DNA of 64,000 nt, from the NCBI RefSeq assembly GCF_016428905.1, contig NZ_JAELTQ010000007.1:1-64000 (forward strand), read 5' to 3'. Both the position numbers and the translations under genes were made by a program. Numbering within the stretch: position 1 is the first letter of the stretch; the number at the start of each line of letters is the position of its first letter. This DNA comes from Dyella sp. ASV24 (lineage in GTDB: Bacteria; Pseudomonadota; Gammaproteobacteria; Xanthomonadales; Rhodanobacteraceae). The notes under the pieces were generated by a model. It was not told the origin of the DNA. It worked only from the letters and a program-made list of their open reading frames with translations, and made no database searches. Below, one piece after another: positions 26,841 through 34,978 of the stretch.

Positions 26841-28385
26841 ATGAGCGGAGAACTCAGGCCGATGGCAAGCCTGGTACCAGCGTTGGTTAACGAGGCGCGT
26901 CGCCGCCGACTTGCACTGGGTATCGCGTTTGCTGTGATCGCATTGGCTGCTTTGACGGCCGGCATGTTGTGGCCGCGCAAGTACGTCGCGTCGACGACGA
27001 TCCTTGCTCAGGAAAGCAGCATCATCACGCCGTTGATGGAGGGCGCCGCCGCGCCCACCGCCAACAAGAACCGCGCCAGCATGGCGCGCGACGTGATCTT
27101 CAGCCGCAAGGTGATGGCCAAGATCCTGGATGCAGGCGGCTGGATGGCCACCAACCCGACGCCGGTGGAGCAGGACCGCATCGCCGAAGGCATCAAGTCG
27201 CGTACGCAGGTGGACATCACGCACGACAACTTGATCACCATCACGTATAGCGACAACAACGCCAGGCGCACCTATGAAGTGGCGCGCTCGTTCGCCCAGT
27301 TGTTCATCAGCGAGAGCCTGGCGTCGAAGCAGCGCGAGAGTCGCGAGGCGTACGAGTTCATCAATAGCCAGGTCGAGGCATACCGCGCCAAGCTCACTGA
27401 TGCGGAAGACAAGCTGAAGGCGTATCGCGACGCTAACGCCGATGCGCGGCCCGGTAATGAAGCCGACACGGCGGCACGCATCAGCCAGTTGCGCACGCAG
27501 ATCGAAACCGCGCGCATGGACATGATGGAGCGTCGTTCGCAGGAGGGTTCGCTGGCCGCGCAACTGAATGGCGAATCCGAAGTGAGTACGGTACAAACCA
27601 CCGGTGGCGTGCTGCAGGCGCAGATCGGCGAGTTGCAGGCGCAGCTCAACCGGCTGCAGCTGACCTATACGGACTCGTACCCGGACGTGGTGCGTGTTCG
27701 GCATCAGATCGAAGATCTAAGGAAGCAGCTCGCCAGCGAAGACCAGCGCGCGCAAGCGGCGAAGGCCTCCGGTACGGCGACGGCCCTGGACAGCAACGTC
27801 ACCTTCAATCCCGCCTATCAAGAGATCAAGACGCAGCTGGCCTCTGCGCGCGCCGCCAGTGCTGCCGCCGGGGCGCGCATGGGTGCGAGCGAATCGATGT
27901 TGCAATCGGAACTGGACCGCGCTGCGCGCATCGCCAGTTCGGAAAACGTCACGGCGGAACTGACGCGCGATTACAACGTCAATCGCGATGTCTACCAGGA
28001 TCTGCTCAAGCGTCGTGAAAACGCGCGCGTGTCGATGAATCTGGATGCCGAGCAGCGTGGTCTGACCTTCCTCGTGCAGAACCCGGCCGTGTTGCCGTTG
28101 ACGCCGTCCGGCCTGCGCTTCATGCACTTCGGCATGGCCGGCATGGGGCTGTCCGTACTGCTGCCGCTGGGCCTTCTGTTTGCGCTGGTCTGGTTTGACC
28201 CGCGGGTGCGCTCGGTGTGGCAACTCGAGCAAGCCATTGGCGCGCCGGTGCTGGCCACTATTCCGTTCTATCCCACGCCGGGCGATCGCCGTCGCGATCG
28301 CATGCGCAACATGACGGTGGCCTTGATCGTGGCTGGCGTGATCGCCGTCTATCTCATTGCCGTGTGGATCCGGCTGAAGGGATGA
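26841..28385 (+). CDS. Wzz-like polysaccharide chain-length determinant
   Basis: A 514-residue inner-membrane co-polymerase. A first transmembrane helix (residues 24-44) is followed by a Wzz domain (PRKYVASTTILAQ) and long coiled-coil helices (residues 180-380), then a GNVR-type segment (NRDVYQDLLKRRENARVSMNL) and a second and third helix near residues 435-455 and 490-508. It sets chain length and contacts the kinase-like protein encoded next. AGGGGAGGG precedes the ATG. The end overlaps the next start region (28382-28385). Confidence 0.92.
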   Translation: MSGELRPMASLVPALVNEARRRRLALGIAFAVIALAALTAGMLWPRKYVASTTILAQESSIITPLMEGAAAPTANKNRASMARDVIFSRKVMAKILDAGGWMATNPTPVEQDRIAEGIKSRTQVDITHDNLITITYSDNNARRTYEVARSFAQLFISESLASKQRESREAYEFINSQVEAYRAKLTDAEDKLKAYRDANADARPGNEADTAARISQLRTQIETARMDMMERRSQEGSLAAQLNGESEVSTVQTTGGVLQAQIGELQAQLNRLQLTYTDSYPDVVRVRHQIEDLRKQLASEDQRAQAAKASGTATALDSNVTFNPAYQEIKTQLASARAASAAAGARMGASESMLQSELDRAARIASSENVTAELTRDYNVNRDVYQDLLKRRENARVSMNLDAEQRGLTFLVQNPAVLPLTPSGLRFMHFGMAGMGLSVLLPLGLLFALVWFDPRVRSVWQLEQAIGAPVLATIPFYPTPGDRRRDRMRNMTVALIVAGVIAVYLIAVWIRLKG

Positions 28386-28387
28386 CC

Positions 28388-29167
28388 ATGAAGAATCTAG
28401 AAGACGACAACATGTCCGACCGCATCAGCGAAGTGTTGGAAGCCGCCGCCCACAGCCTGGAGATGCGTAAATCGTCCAGCCAGTCGATTGCGCGCATGCA
28501 TGAGCAGGGTGGCGCGCTGGCGCCGATCCAGCTGGAACAGCGGCGGATGATCCATCGCGAAGAGTCGGTGCGTCAGCAATCCGATGCCTTCCGCGAGATC
28601 CGCACGCGCTTGCTCGCCATGGGTGGGCACCAGAATTTCGTGACGCTGGTGGTAGCGGTCAGTCCGCACTCGGGTAGCAGCTTTGTGGCGCGCAATCTGG
28701 CAGCAGCCTTCGCCTTTGATGAAGCCAAGACCAGTCTGCTGGTCGACTGCAATGTGCGCTATCCGAACCAGCACAAGGTGATGGGCGTGGAGCCTGCGCA
28801 CGGTGGCCTGAGCGACCTGATGGACCACCCGGCGATTGGCATCGAGTCGATCATCTATCACACGGGCGTACCGCACCTGCGTCTGATTCCTGCGGGCAAG
28901 CCGCGTGAAAGCAGCAGCGAGTACTTCACGTCGCATCGCATGCGCGCGGTCATCGATTCGCTGCGCTCGCGTTACGCTGATCGTTATCTCTTCCTCGATG
29001 GCCCAGCCATCAAGGGAGCTCCCGACGCACGCATCCTCGCCGACCTGGCCGACTTCGTGGTGGTGGTGGCCGGTTATGGGCGCGACACGCCCGGAGCGAT
29101 CAGCCAGGCATTGAGTCATTTCGAGCCCAGCAAGCTCGCAGGAGTGGTGTTCAACCAGGCGCCCTAG
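28388..29167 (+). CDS. BY-kinase-like ATPase of EPS locus with altered Walker A
   Basis: A 259-residue MinD/CpsD-like protein. The start is taken at ATG 28388 (AAGGGA five bases before); ATG at 28382 overlaps the wzz-like stop. The fold is recognisable: TLVVAVSPHSGSSFVARNLA occupies the P-loop place, LLVDCNVRYP the Walker A' place and YLFLDGPAIKGAPDAR Walker B. In usual BY-kinases the P-loop is GEGKS/T; here the lysine is replaced (SGSS). The terminal tyrosine cluster is missing too: the protein ends SKLAGVVFNQAP. It may therefore bind nucleotide weakly or serve as a scaffold for the Wzz partner. Confidence 0.8.
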   Translation: MKNLEDDNMSDRISEVLEAAAHSLEMRKSSSQSIARMHEQGGALAPIQLEQRRMIHREESVRQQSDAFREIRTRLLAMGGHQNFVTLVVAVSPHSGSSFVARNLAAAFAFDEAKTSLLVDCNVRYPNQHKVMGVEPAHGGLSDLMDHPAIGIESIIYHTGVPHLRLIPAGKPRESSSEYFTSHRMRAVIDSLRSRYADRYLFLDGPAIKGAPDARILADLADFVVVVAGYGRDTPGAISQALSHFEPSKLAGVVFNQAP

Positions 29168-29239
29168 ACGGATAGGGAGAGGGAGATGCCGTCCCTGGAA
29201 GGAACGGCGTCCCGAGGGGGAAAGGTCAGAGGAATGGAT

Positions 29240-30583
29240 ATGCCGGCATACAACAGGCTTGCCCGCGCCACCATGCTCGCGCTGGTCGTGGTGCCCGGCT
29301 GTTCGTGGGCTGGGGACTTCGCCTATTCGCTGTTCACCAGTGTGGAGCACAGCGACAACATCGCACTGTCCACCAATAACCCGGTGAGCAGCAACGTCTT
29401 CACCCCGGGCATCAACTTCGCGTATCGACAGATAGGTTCGACCATCCAGGCGAATGTCGTCGGCACGGCGGAGTATCTCGACTACAGCAGCAGCCAGTTC
29501 GACAGCCAGACGCTGGGTACGCTCAGCGCGCAGGTGAATTGGTCAGCGATTCCGCAGCGGTTGGATTTCACCGTGGAGGACGACGCCGGCGTGCAGCCGG
29601 TGGATACGTTGGCCAGCAATGCGCCGAACAACCGGCAGCAGACCAACGTGCTGTCACTGGGCCCGGTGCTGCATTTCGATTTCAACGCGGCCACCCGTGG
29701 TCAGGTGGAGTTGAAGTACGTCAACAGTTACGCCTCCAAGGTGGACGATTTCGATTCCTCGCGTGGGCTGGGTGCATTCCGAGTGATTCGCGACGTGAGC
29801 CCGACCACGCAGGTGTCGCTGAACCTGGAGTCGCAGCGCGTCGACCTGAAGACCGCGACCGCTGGCCCCAACTACACGCGTGATGAAATCTACGGGCACT
29901 ACGTGCACACGCTGAAATATTTCGACGTGGATGCCTTGGTGGGTTGGAACTATGTCAACTTCAACAGCGCGCCCAGCGCATCCAAGCCGATGACCCGCTT
30001 CACGGTGGGCTGGCGACCGAGCACGCAGAACAGCTTCACCGTGACCGGCATCTACGAGTTCTCGGACGCCGCGCAGGACATGTTGCTGCAGCCCGGCCAG
30101 ACGATCGTGGACAACATGACCAACGTGTCCAGCAACCCGCTGGACCTGATCAACGATCCCAATCGTGGCCTGAATACCGGCACCGTGGTCATCGACTCGA
30201 CGGTGTACCTGGATAAGAGTTTGCAAGGCACCTACAGCTACCGTGGCGACCGTTTGTCCATCACCGTGGCCCCGGTGTACCGCAAACTCGACTACCTCAA
30301 TAACCCGACCTTCAATCAGAAAGAAAAGAGCGTCGATATTGCCCTTGACTACAAGTTGCGGCCCAACCTGACGCTGACGGGGTTTGGCGACTACCAGCAC
30401 ATCGACTACACGGCGCTTACGCGCACCGACAAGACCACCCGCTTCGGCGTGGCGCTCAGCGACCAGTTTACGCAGCACTGGAGTTGGCGCGTGAGCTACA
30501 CCCGGCAGTTGCGCGCCAGTACCGCCGCCCTGCAGAGCTACCACGAGAACGAAATCATGGTGGGCGTGGTGTATCACCGATGA
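29240..30583 (+). CDS. Outer-membrane beta-barrel protein of the EPS locus
   Basis: A 447-residue exported protein: signal MPAYNRLARATMLALVVVPG with cut near SWAG, then an almost entirely beta-stranded body with alternating polar and aromatic residues (FAYSLFTSVEHSDNIALS, VDALVGWNYVNFNSA, WSWRVSYTRQLRAS) ending EIMVGVVYHR. Proteins of this type sit in exosortase-associated EPS loci; they probably help pass polymer over the outer membrane. The ATG at 29240 has AGAGGA six bases upstream; earlier ATGs at 29186 and 29234 are less well placed. It overlaps the next gene by four bases. Confidence 0.8.
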   Translation: MPAYNRLARATMLALVVVPGCSWAGDFAYSLFTSVEHSDNIALSTNNPVSSNVFTPGINFAYRQIGSTIQANVVGTAEYLDYSSSQFDSQTLGTLSAQVNWSAIPQRLDFTVEDDAGVQPVDTLASNAPNNRQQTNVLSLGPVLHFDFNAATRGQVELKYVNSYASKVDDFDSSRGLGAFRVIRDVSPTTQVSLNLESQRVDLKTATAGPNYTRDEIYGHYVHTLKYFDVDALVGWNYVNFNSAPSASKPMTRFTVGWRPSTQNSFTVTGIYEFSDAAQDMLLQPGQTIVDNMTNVSSNPLDLINDPNRGLNTGTVVIDSTVYLDKSLQGTYSYRGDRLSITVAPVYRKLDYLNNPTFNQKEKSVDIALDYKLRPNLTLTGFGDYQHIDYTALTRTDKTTRFGVALSDQFTQHWSWRVSYTRQLRASTAALQSYHENEIMVGVVYHR

Positions 30584-31356
30584 AAGCGCGCATCGAAGCC
30601 GAAACGCCGTTCTACTTCGGGCCTGGGCGCGAGCTGTTTGGCTTCTACCATCCGGCTGCGCCGGTTACCGGCACTGCGGTGCTGCTGTGTCCGCCGTTTG
30701 GGGTGGAACAGATCCGCTGCCACCGCCTGTATCGCCAGCTTGCGCATGGACTGGCGGAGAGCGGCTTGCCCGTGCTCCGTTTCGATTACTTCGGCACCGG
30801 CGATTCGGCGGGCGACAGCCGCGAATTCGAATGGACGCGCTGTCTGGCGGATGTCGTCACCGCTGCTGCCGAGTTGCGCACGCGCCACGGTGGCGGTCGG
30901 GTACTGGCTTTCGGTGCGCGACTGGGCGCCAACGCGGCGCTGGCCGCCGCCCAGGCGGCCCGGTTGGACGGTGTGGTGACGTGGGACGCGATTACCGACG
31001 GCGAAGCGCTTGTACACCAGTACGACCGCATGCAGGAGGCGCTCAAGGTTGACCTGAACCGCTTCGAGTATGCGCGGCCGGAGCTGGATGTCAGCCGTCA
31101 GTGGCCTGGTTTTGAACGGGGCGACGGATTGCGCGATGAACTGCTTGCGTTGCGTTTGCTCGACCCGGGTATGGCGTCGGTGTGGCTTTCGTCGGCTGTG
31201 ATTGATGAGGCCTCGCAGCCGCACGAGCAGCATGCAAGGAAGCGGGTCAGCGTTGACGTAGCACCGCGTTGGGACGAGGTCGATTGCCTGGAGCTGGCGA
31301 TCCTCTCGCATCCCTTGCTCGATGCAGTGAAGCGGCATCTGAAGGAGATGGCGTGA
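30580..31356 (+). CDS. Exosortase-locus-type alpha/beta hydrolase lacking the usual serine
   Basis: A 258-residue alpha/beta-hydrolase-fold protein similar to 'exosortase A system-associated hydrolase 2'. The fold is seen in FYHPAAPVTGTAVLLCPPFG, PVLRFDYFGTGDSAGDSREF and the nucleophile elbow VLAFGARLGANAAL. At the elbow GxSxG is replaced by GARLG, so the usual serine nucleophile is absent. The start overlaps the preceding stop (ATGA at 30580) and the end shares a base with the next ATG, so the three genes are coupled in translation. A role in polymer transfer or a regulatory, non-catalytic role is possible. Confidence 0.78.
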   Translation: MKARIEAETPFYFGPGRELFGFYHPAAPVTGTAVLLCPPFGVEQIRCHRLYRQLAHGLAESGLPVLRFDYFGTGDSAGDSREFEWTRCLADVVTAAAELRTRHGGGRVLAFGARLGANAALAAAQAARLDGVVTWDAITDGEALVHQYDRMQEALKVDLNRFEYARPELDVSRQWPGFERGDGLRDELLALRLLDPGMASVWLSSAVIDEASQPHEQHARKRVSVDVAPRWDEVDCLELAILSHPLLDAVKRHLKEMA

Positions 31357-32177
31357 TGCACGAGCAGGCCTTCCGTTTCGGTGTGGCTCGCCATCTGGTC
31401 GGCGTGGTGGGGCTGCCCGCTGTCATCGACCATGGCGTAGGCGTGATCTTCCTCAATGCGGGGATGGTCTACCGCGTGGGTCCGTTCCGGCTGCATGTCG
31501 ACCTGTCGCGGCGACTCAATGCGCTGGGTTATCCGACGTTGCGCTTCGACCTGTCCACCATTGGTGACAGCGGTGCCAGCGGGCAGCGGTTGTCGCGCCC
31601 CGAGCAGGTGGTGGCCGATGTGCGCGACGCCATGGAGGTGCTCAAGCAGCAATCGGGCTGCACGCGCTTCGTGTTGTTTGGTCTTTGTTCGGGTGCGCAG
31701 AACGCGCATTCGGCGGCGCATGCCGATCCCCGCGTAGCGGGTGCCTTCTTCCTGGATGGTTACGGGCACCGCACGTTCGGGCAGCGCGTGCGCCACTACC
31801 TGCCGCGCCTGCTGAGCCTGTCGTCGTGGCGTAATCGGTTACTGCGACGTCACGTGCAGGCATCACCGCGACCCGCCGAGCCGGCGTTTGTGGTGGAGCC
31901 ATTGCCGCCCAGCGTGGTGCGCGCACAGCTCACCGACATGCTTCAGCGCGGGCTCAAGCTCGACTTCGTCTACAGCGGTGGTGTGGCTCGGTATTTCAAC
32001 CATATCCGCCAGTTCCGCGAGTGCTTTGGTCGGCTGGCGGACCATCCGGGTGTTGACGTCAGCTTCTTCAAGGAAACGGACCACACCTACGTTCTCAGCG
32101 GCGACCGCCAGCGACTGATCGACCACGTCGTGCAATGGATGGGGCGCCACTTTCCCGTCACGCGAACAGGTATGTGA
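31356..32177 (+). CDS. Alpha/beta hydrolase of EPS locus with GLCSG elbow
   Basis: A 273-residue alpha/beta hydrolase. GVIFLNAGMVYRVGPFRLHV and PTLRFDLSTIGDSGASG are the oxyanion and strand-4 regions; FVLFGLCSGAQNAHSA gives a GxCxG elbow in which Cys may replace Ser; ETDHTYVLSG near the end carries the likely catalytic His. Such 'hydrolase 1' proteins sit beside 'hydrolase 2' in EPS loci. The ATG shares one base with the stop of the upstream gene (TGATG); a GTG at 31353 is an alternative. Confidence 0.8.
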   Translation: MHEQAFRFGVARHLVGVVGLPAVIDHGVGVIFLNAGMVYRVGPFRLHVDLSRRLNALGYPTLRFDLSTIGDSGASGQRLSRPEQVVADVRDAMEVLKQQSGCTRFVLFGLCSGAQNAHSAAHADPRVAGAFFLDGYGHRTFGQRVRHYLPRLLSLSSWRNRLLRRHVQASPRPAEPAFVVEPLPPSVVRAQLTDMLQRGLKLDFVYSGGVARYFNHIRQFRECFGRLADHPGVDVSFFKETDHTYVLSGDRQRLIDHVVQWMGRHFPVTRTGM

Positions 32178-32179
32178 GC

Positions 32180-33184
32180 ATGCACAAGACACTTGTCACC
32201 GGGGGAGCCGGCTACATCGGTAGCCACGTCGTCCAGCAATTGGCGGCGCGTGGCGAGCATGTGGTGGTCATCGACAACCTGAGCTCGGGATTCCGGGAGG
32301 CCGTTGGCGCGGCCGAACTGGTCGTAGGCAACGTTGGCGATACAGAACTGGTCGAGTCGGTGCTCAAGGCGCATCGTATCGATGCGGTACTGCATTTCGC
32401 CGCACACACCGTGGTGCCCGAGTCGGTGAGCGATCCGCTCAAGTACTACGGCAACAACACCTGCAATACGCGCAATCTGCTGGCGGCCTGTGCGGCATCG
32501 GGCGTGGACAAGTTCATTTTCTCCTCGACGGCGGCCGTCTATGGGCTGACCGATGAGGGCGTGGCGGACGAAGACACACCGACGCATCCGGCCAATCCTT
32601 ACGGCATGTCCAAGCTCATGTCGGAGATGATGTTGTGCGACTACTGCGCCACCGGCCAGATGCGCCATGTGATCCTGCGCTACTTCAATGTCGCTGGTTG
32701 TGACCCGAAGGGACGCATCGGCCATTCCGCACCTTCCGCCACGCTACTGATCAAGGCGGCTTGTGAGCACGCCGTAGGCAAGCGCGAGTTCATGGCCATC
32801 TACGGCACCGACTACAACACGCCGGACGGCACCGGCATACGTGACTACATCCACGTGGAAGACCTGGCTTCAGCGCATTTGCGCGCGCTGGATCATCTGC
32901 GTACTGGCGGTGCGTCGCTCAAGCTCAACTGCGGCTACGGCCACGGCTATAGCGTGCGCGAGGTGCTCGATGCGGTGGCGCGGGTCGGCGGGCATCCGCT
33001 GAATATTGTCGAGCTGCCGCGGCGCGACGGTGACCTCGCTATGCTCATCGCCCGCAGCGACCGGCTGAAGCAGGTGCTGGATTGGCATCCGCAGTACGAC
33101 GATCTGGATTTCATCGTGCGTACGGCGCTGACGTGGGAGCGGAAGATGGTCGCCAAACACGCCCCGCTCTCGTCGGTGGCGTGA
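32180..33184 (+). CDS. galE: UDP-glucose 4-epimerase
   Basis: A 334-residue extended SDR that interconverts UDP-glucose and UDP-galactose in the cytoplasm, supplying a sugar for the exopolysaccharide. Signs: TGGAGYIGSH (residues 6-15) binds NAD; SSTAAVYG carries the active-site Ser/Thr region; NPYGMSKLMSEMML has the Tyr-x3-Lys pair; HSAPSATLLIKAACEHAVG and GTGIRDYIHVEDLA are GalE hallmarks. Its length matches the family. The stop overlaps the next start (TGATG), keeping it within the operon. Confidence 0.92.
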   Translation: MHKTLVTGGAGYIGSHVVQQLAARGEHVVVIDNLSSGFREAVGAAELVVGNVGDTELVESVLKAHRIDAVLHFAAHTVVPESVSDPLKYYGNNTCNTRNLLAACAASGVDKFIFSSTAAVYGLTDEGVADEDTPTHPANPYGMSKLMSEMMLCDYCATGQMRHVILRYFNVAGCDPKGRIGHSAPSATLLIKAACEHAVGKREFMAIYGTDYNTPDGTGIRDYIHVEDLASAHLRALDHLRTGGASLKLNCGYGHGYSVREVLDAVARVGGHPLNIVELPRRDGDLAMLIARSDRLKQVLDWHPQYDDLDFIVRTALTWERKMVAKHAPLSSVA

Positions 33185-34938
33185 TGGCGCCAATCGCGCC
33201 CGTGGCCGGGTGGAGTCCTCGCAGAGCGAGGACGCTTTGGGTGGCGTGGGCGTTCGGTCTTGCCCTTGCATGCTCGCCGCTCACCGCGTGGTCCGCATCG
33301 CATGCGCATCACGCATCCCCGGCTTCGCCCACCAAGAGCCAGGATCCTCCGGCGCCGCAGGTACCCCAGGACAGCACCGCCGCCCAGCGCATCGTGGTCC
33401 ACCAGAACGTTGGCGACGCCAGGGATGTACGCGTTTCTGTCGGCATTCCGTTTCCGCCGTCCACGCTACGCGACGCTCAGCAGGTTCGCATTCTCGACAC
33501 ATCAGGCAACGAGATTCCCGCGCATGTCACGGCCACGTTGCTGTGGTATGCCCGTGATCGCAGCATCCGCGCCGTACGCGCCCAGTTTCAGGCGCAATTG
33601 GTGAAAGGCGAGGGCACCTACTACTTTGCGGTGGACAAGCCGCGAACCAAGGACATACCCGGTTGGCCTTACGTGCAGGAGCTGGTGCCGGACGCGAACG
33701 GCATTCGCGTGGCCGCCGCCTTGGCGACGCTGGAGCCGGCCTGGCTTTGCGCCTCGCTGATCGCGGGTCCACAGGTGCCTGCGCCAAAAGGTGAGGCCTA
33801 CGCCAACTATGTGTCCACGCAGTTCGAGTGGGCGCGCAAGTTGCCTTCTGACGATCACACCGCGTGGCTATTCGATCGGCCGAGCACCTTGTTCAAGGCC
33901 TATATCCGCACGGGACGGCTCGACTACCTGCAAGCCGCGGATGAGAGCTATCACTTCTACATGAAGTACATCAAACGCGACGGCATGCCGTTCAGTCCGT
34001 TCTGTGGCGGTGGCTGGACTTATGGCAAGGAGCCGTGCGACGTGAAGTACGTGTACGTCGAGCCCATCCTGCTGGCGCTGGCACTGACGGGTGACGACAG
34101 CGAACACGATGCGGAACTGGTCGACAAGATGGTCATCCTGTGGCGGCACAACGGCTGGAGCGGCGAAGCCGGGCCGTATACCGGGCCCGGGGAGCGCTTT
34201 ACCGAGCGTCTCGCGGGCCTGGGTCTGCTGGCCACCATCAATGCCTATGAACTGACCGGCACGACGCATTACCTGGAGCTGGCGCGCGAACGCGTGAATT
34301 GGCTCTACGACCATCAGCGCAACAATCCAGACAAGCTGGGCGACGACGGTTCATGGCGCAACAGCTGGAACCTGCACGAGGATGACTCGTGGAATCCCGA
34401 TAAGGACGTGCGCGGCACCTCGCCGTGGATGAGCGAGAACATCATCGACGGTCTCTGGCACACCTGGCTTGTGACGGGCGACAAGCGCATTCCGGAAATG
34501 ATCACTGCGTTTGGCCGCTACATGGAGCGCTACGGCTGGATCGACGTGAGCACCATCGTGCAGGGGCACGACTGGCGCAACCCGTGTTCCGGTTCCAACG
34601 GGCAGATCGCCTGGTATTGGGCGTCCTCGCAGGCCAGTCACAAAAAGCTCGCCGACATCGAGGATTCCGATGGCTGGTACAGCGATGCGCACAACGTGGA
34701 ACTGGTGATGCCGATGGCGGCCGCCTATTACTTCGAGCGCGACCCGGTGCAAAGCGCGGCCTACAAGAAGCGTATCGAGGCGGTATCCACGTCCTACAAC
34801 ACCGAATGCGCGCAGATTGGCGAGACGCTGCGTCGCTTCAATTGGAACAACCGTGGCGCCGGTGTAGCGATGTGGTTCCTGCAGCAGCCGCCCGGTAGCG
34901 GTGCAACGACACCCGTGGTGACACATACGGCGCCTTAG
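33184..34938 (+). CDS. Secreted alpha/alpha-toroid protein, possible glycan lyase or hydrolase
   Basis: A 584-residue exported protein with a signal segment (ARTLWVAWAFGLALACSP...WSA) and a His/Pro-rich linker. Residues about 65-140 (VSVGIPFPPSTLRDAQQVRI, GNEIPAHVTATLLWYARDRS) resemble the N-terminal RIFT-barrel of PcRGLX-like exo-lyases. The rest looks like a helical toroid (ERFTERLAGLGLLATINAYELTG, SENIIDGLWHTWLVTGDKRI). Candidate acids include Asp and Glu near HEDDSWNPDKD. Placement between galE and the flippase suggests trimming of the exopolysaccharide in the periplasm. The exact family is not certain. Confidence 0.65.
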   Translation: MAPIAPVAGWSPRRARTLWVAWAFGLALACSPLTAWSASHAHHASPASPTKSQDPPAPQVPQDSTAAQRIVVHQNVGDARDVRVSVGIPFPPSTLRDAQQVRILDTSGNEIPAHVTATLLWYARDRSIRAVRAQFQAQLVKGEGTYYFAVDKPRTKDIPGWPYVQELVPDANGIRVAAALATLEPAWLCASLIAGPQVPAPKGEAYANYVSTQFEWARKLPSDDHTAWLFDRPSTLFKAYIRTGRLDYLQAADESYHFYMKYIKRDGMPFSPFCGGGWTYGKEPCDVKYVYVEPILLALALTGDDSEHDAELVDKMVILWRHNGWSGEAGPYTGPGERFTERLAGLGLLATINAYELTGTTHYLELARERVNWLYDHQRNNPDKLGDDGSWRNSWNLHEDDSWNPDKDVRGTSPWMSENIIDGLWHTWLVTGDKRIPEMITAFGRYMERYGWIDVSTIVQGHDWRNPCSGSNGQIAWYWASSQASHKKLADIEDSDGWYSDAHNVELVMPMAAAYYFERDPVQSAAYKKRIEAVSTSYNTECAQIGETLRRFNWNNRGAGVAMWFLQQPPGSGATTPVVTHTAP

Positions 34939-34978
34939 GGCGTCTTCAGGGAACAGGCATGAACAGGGGCAGGTGCAG

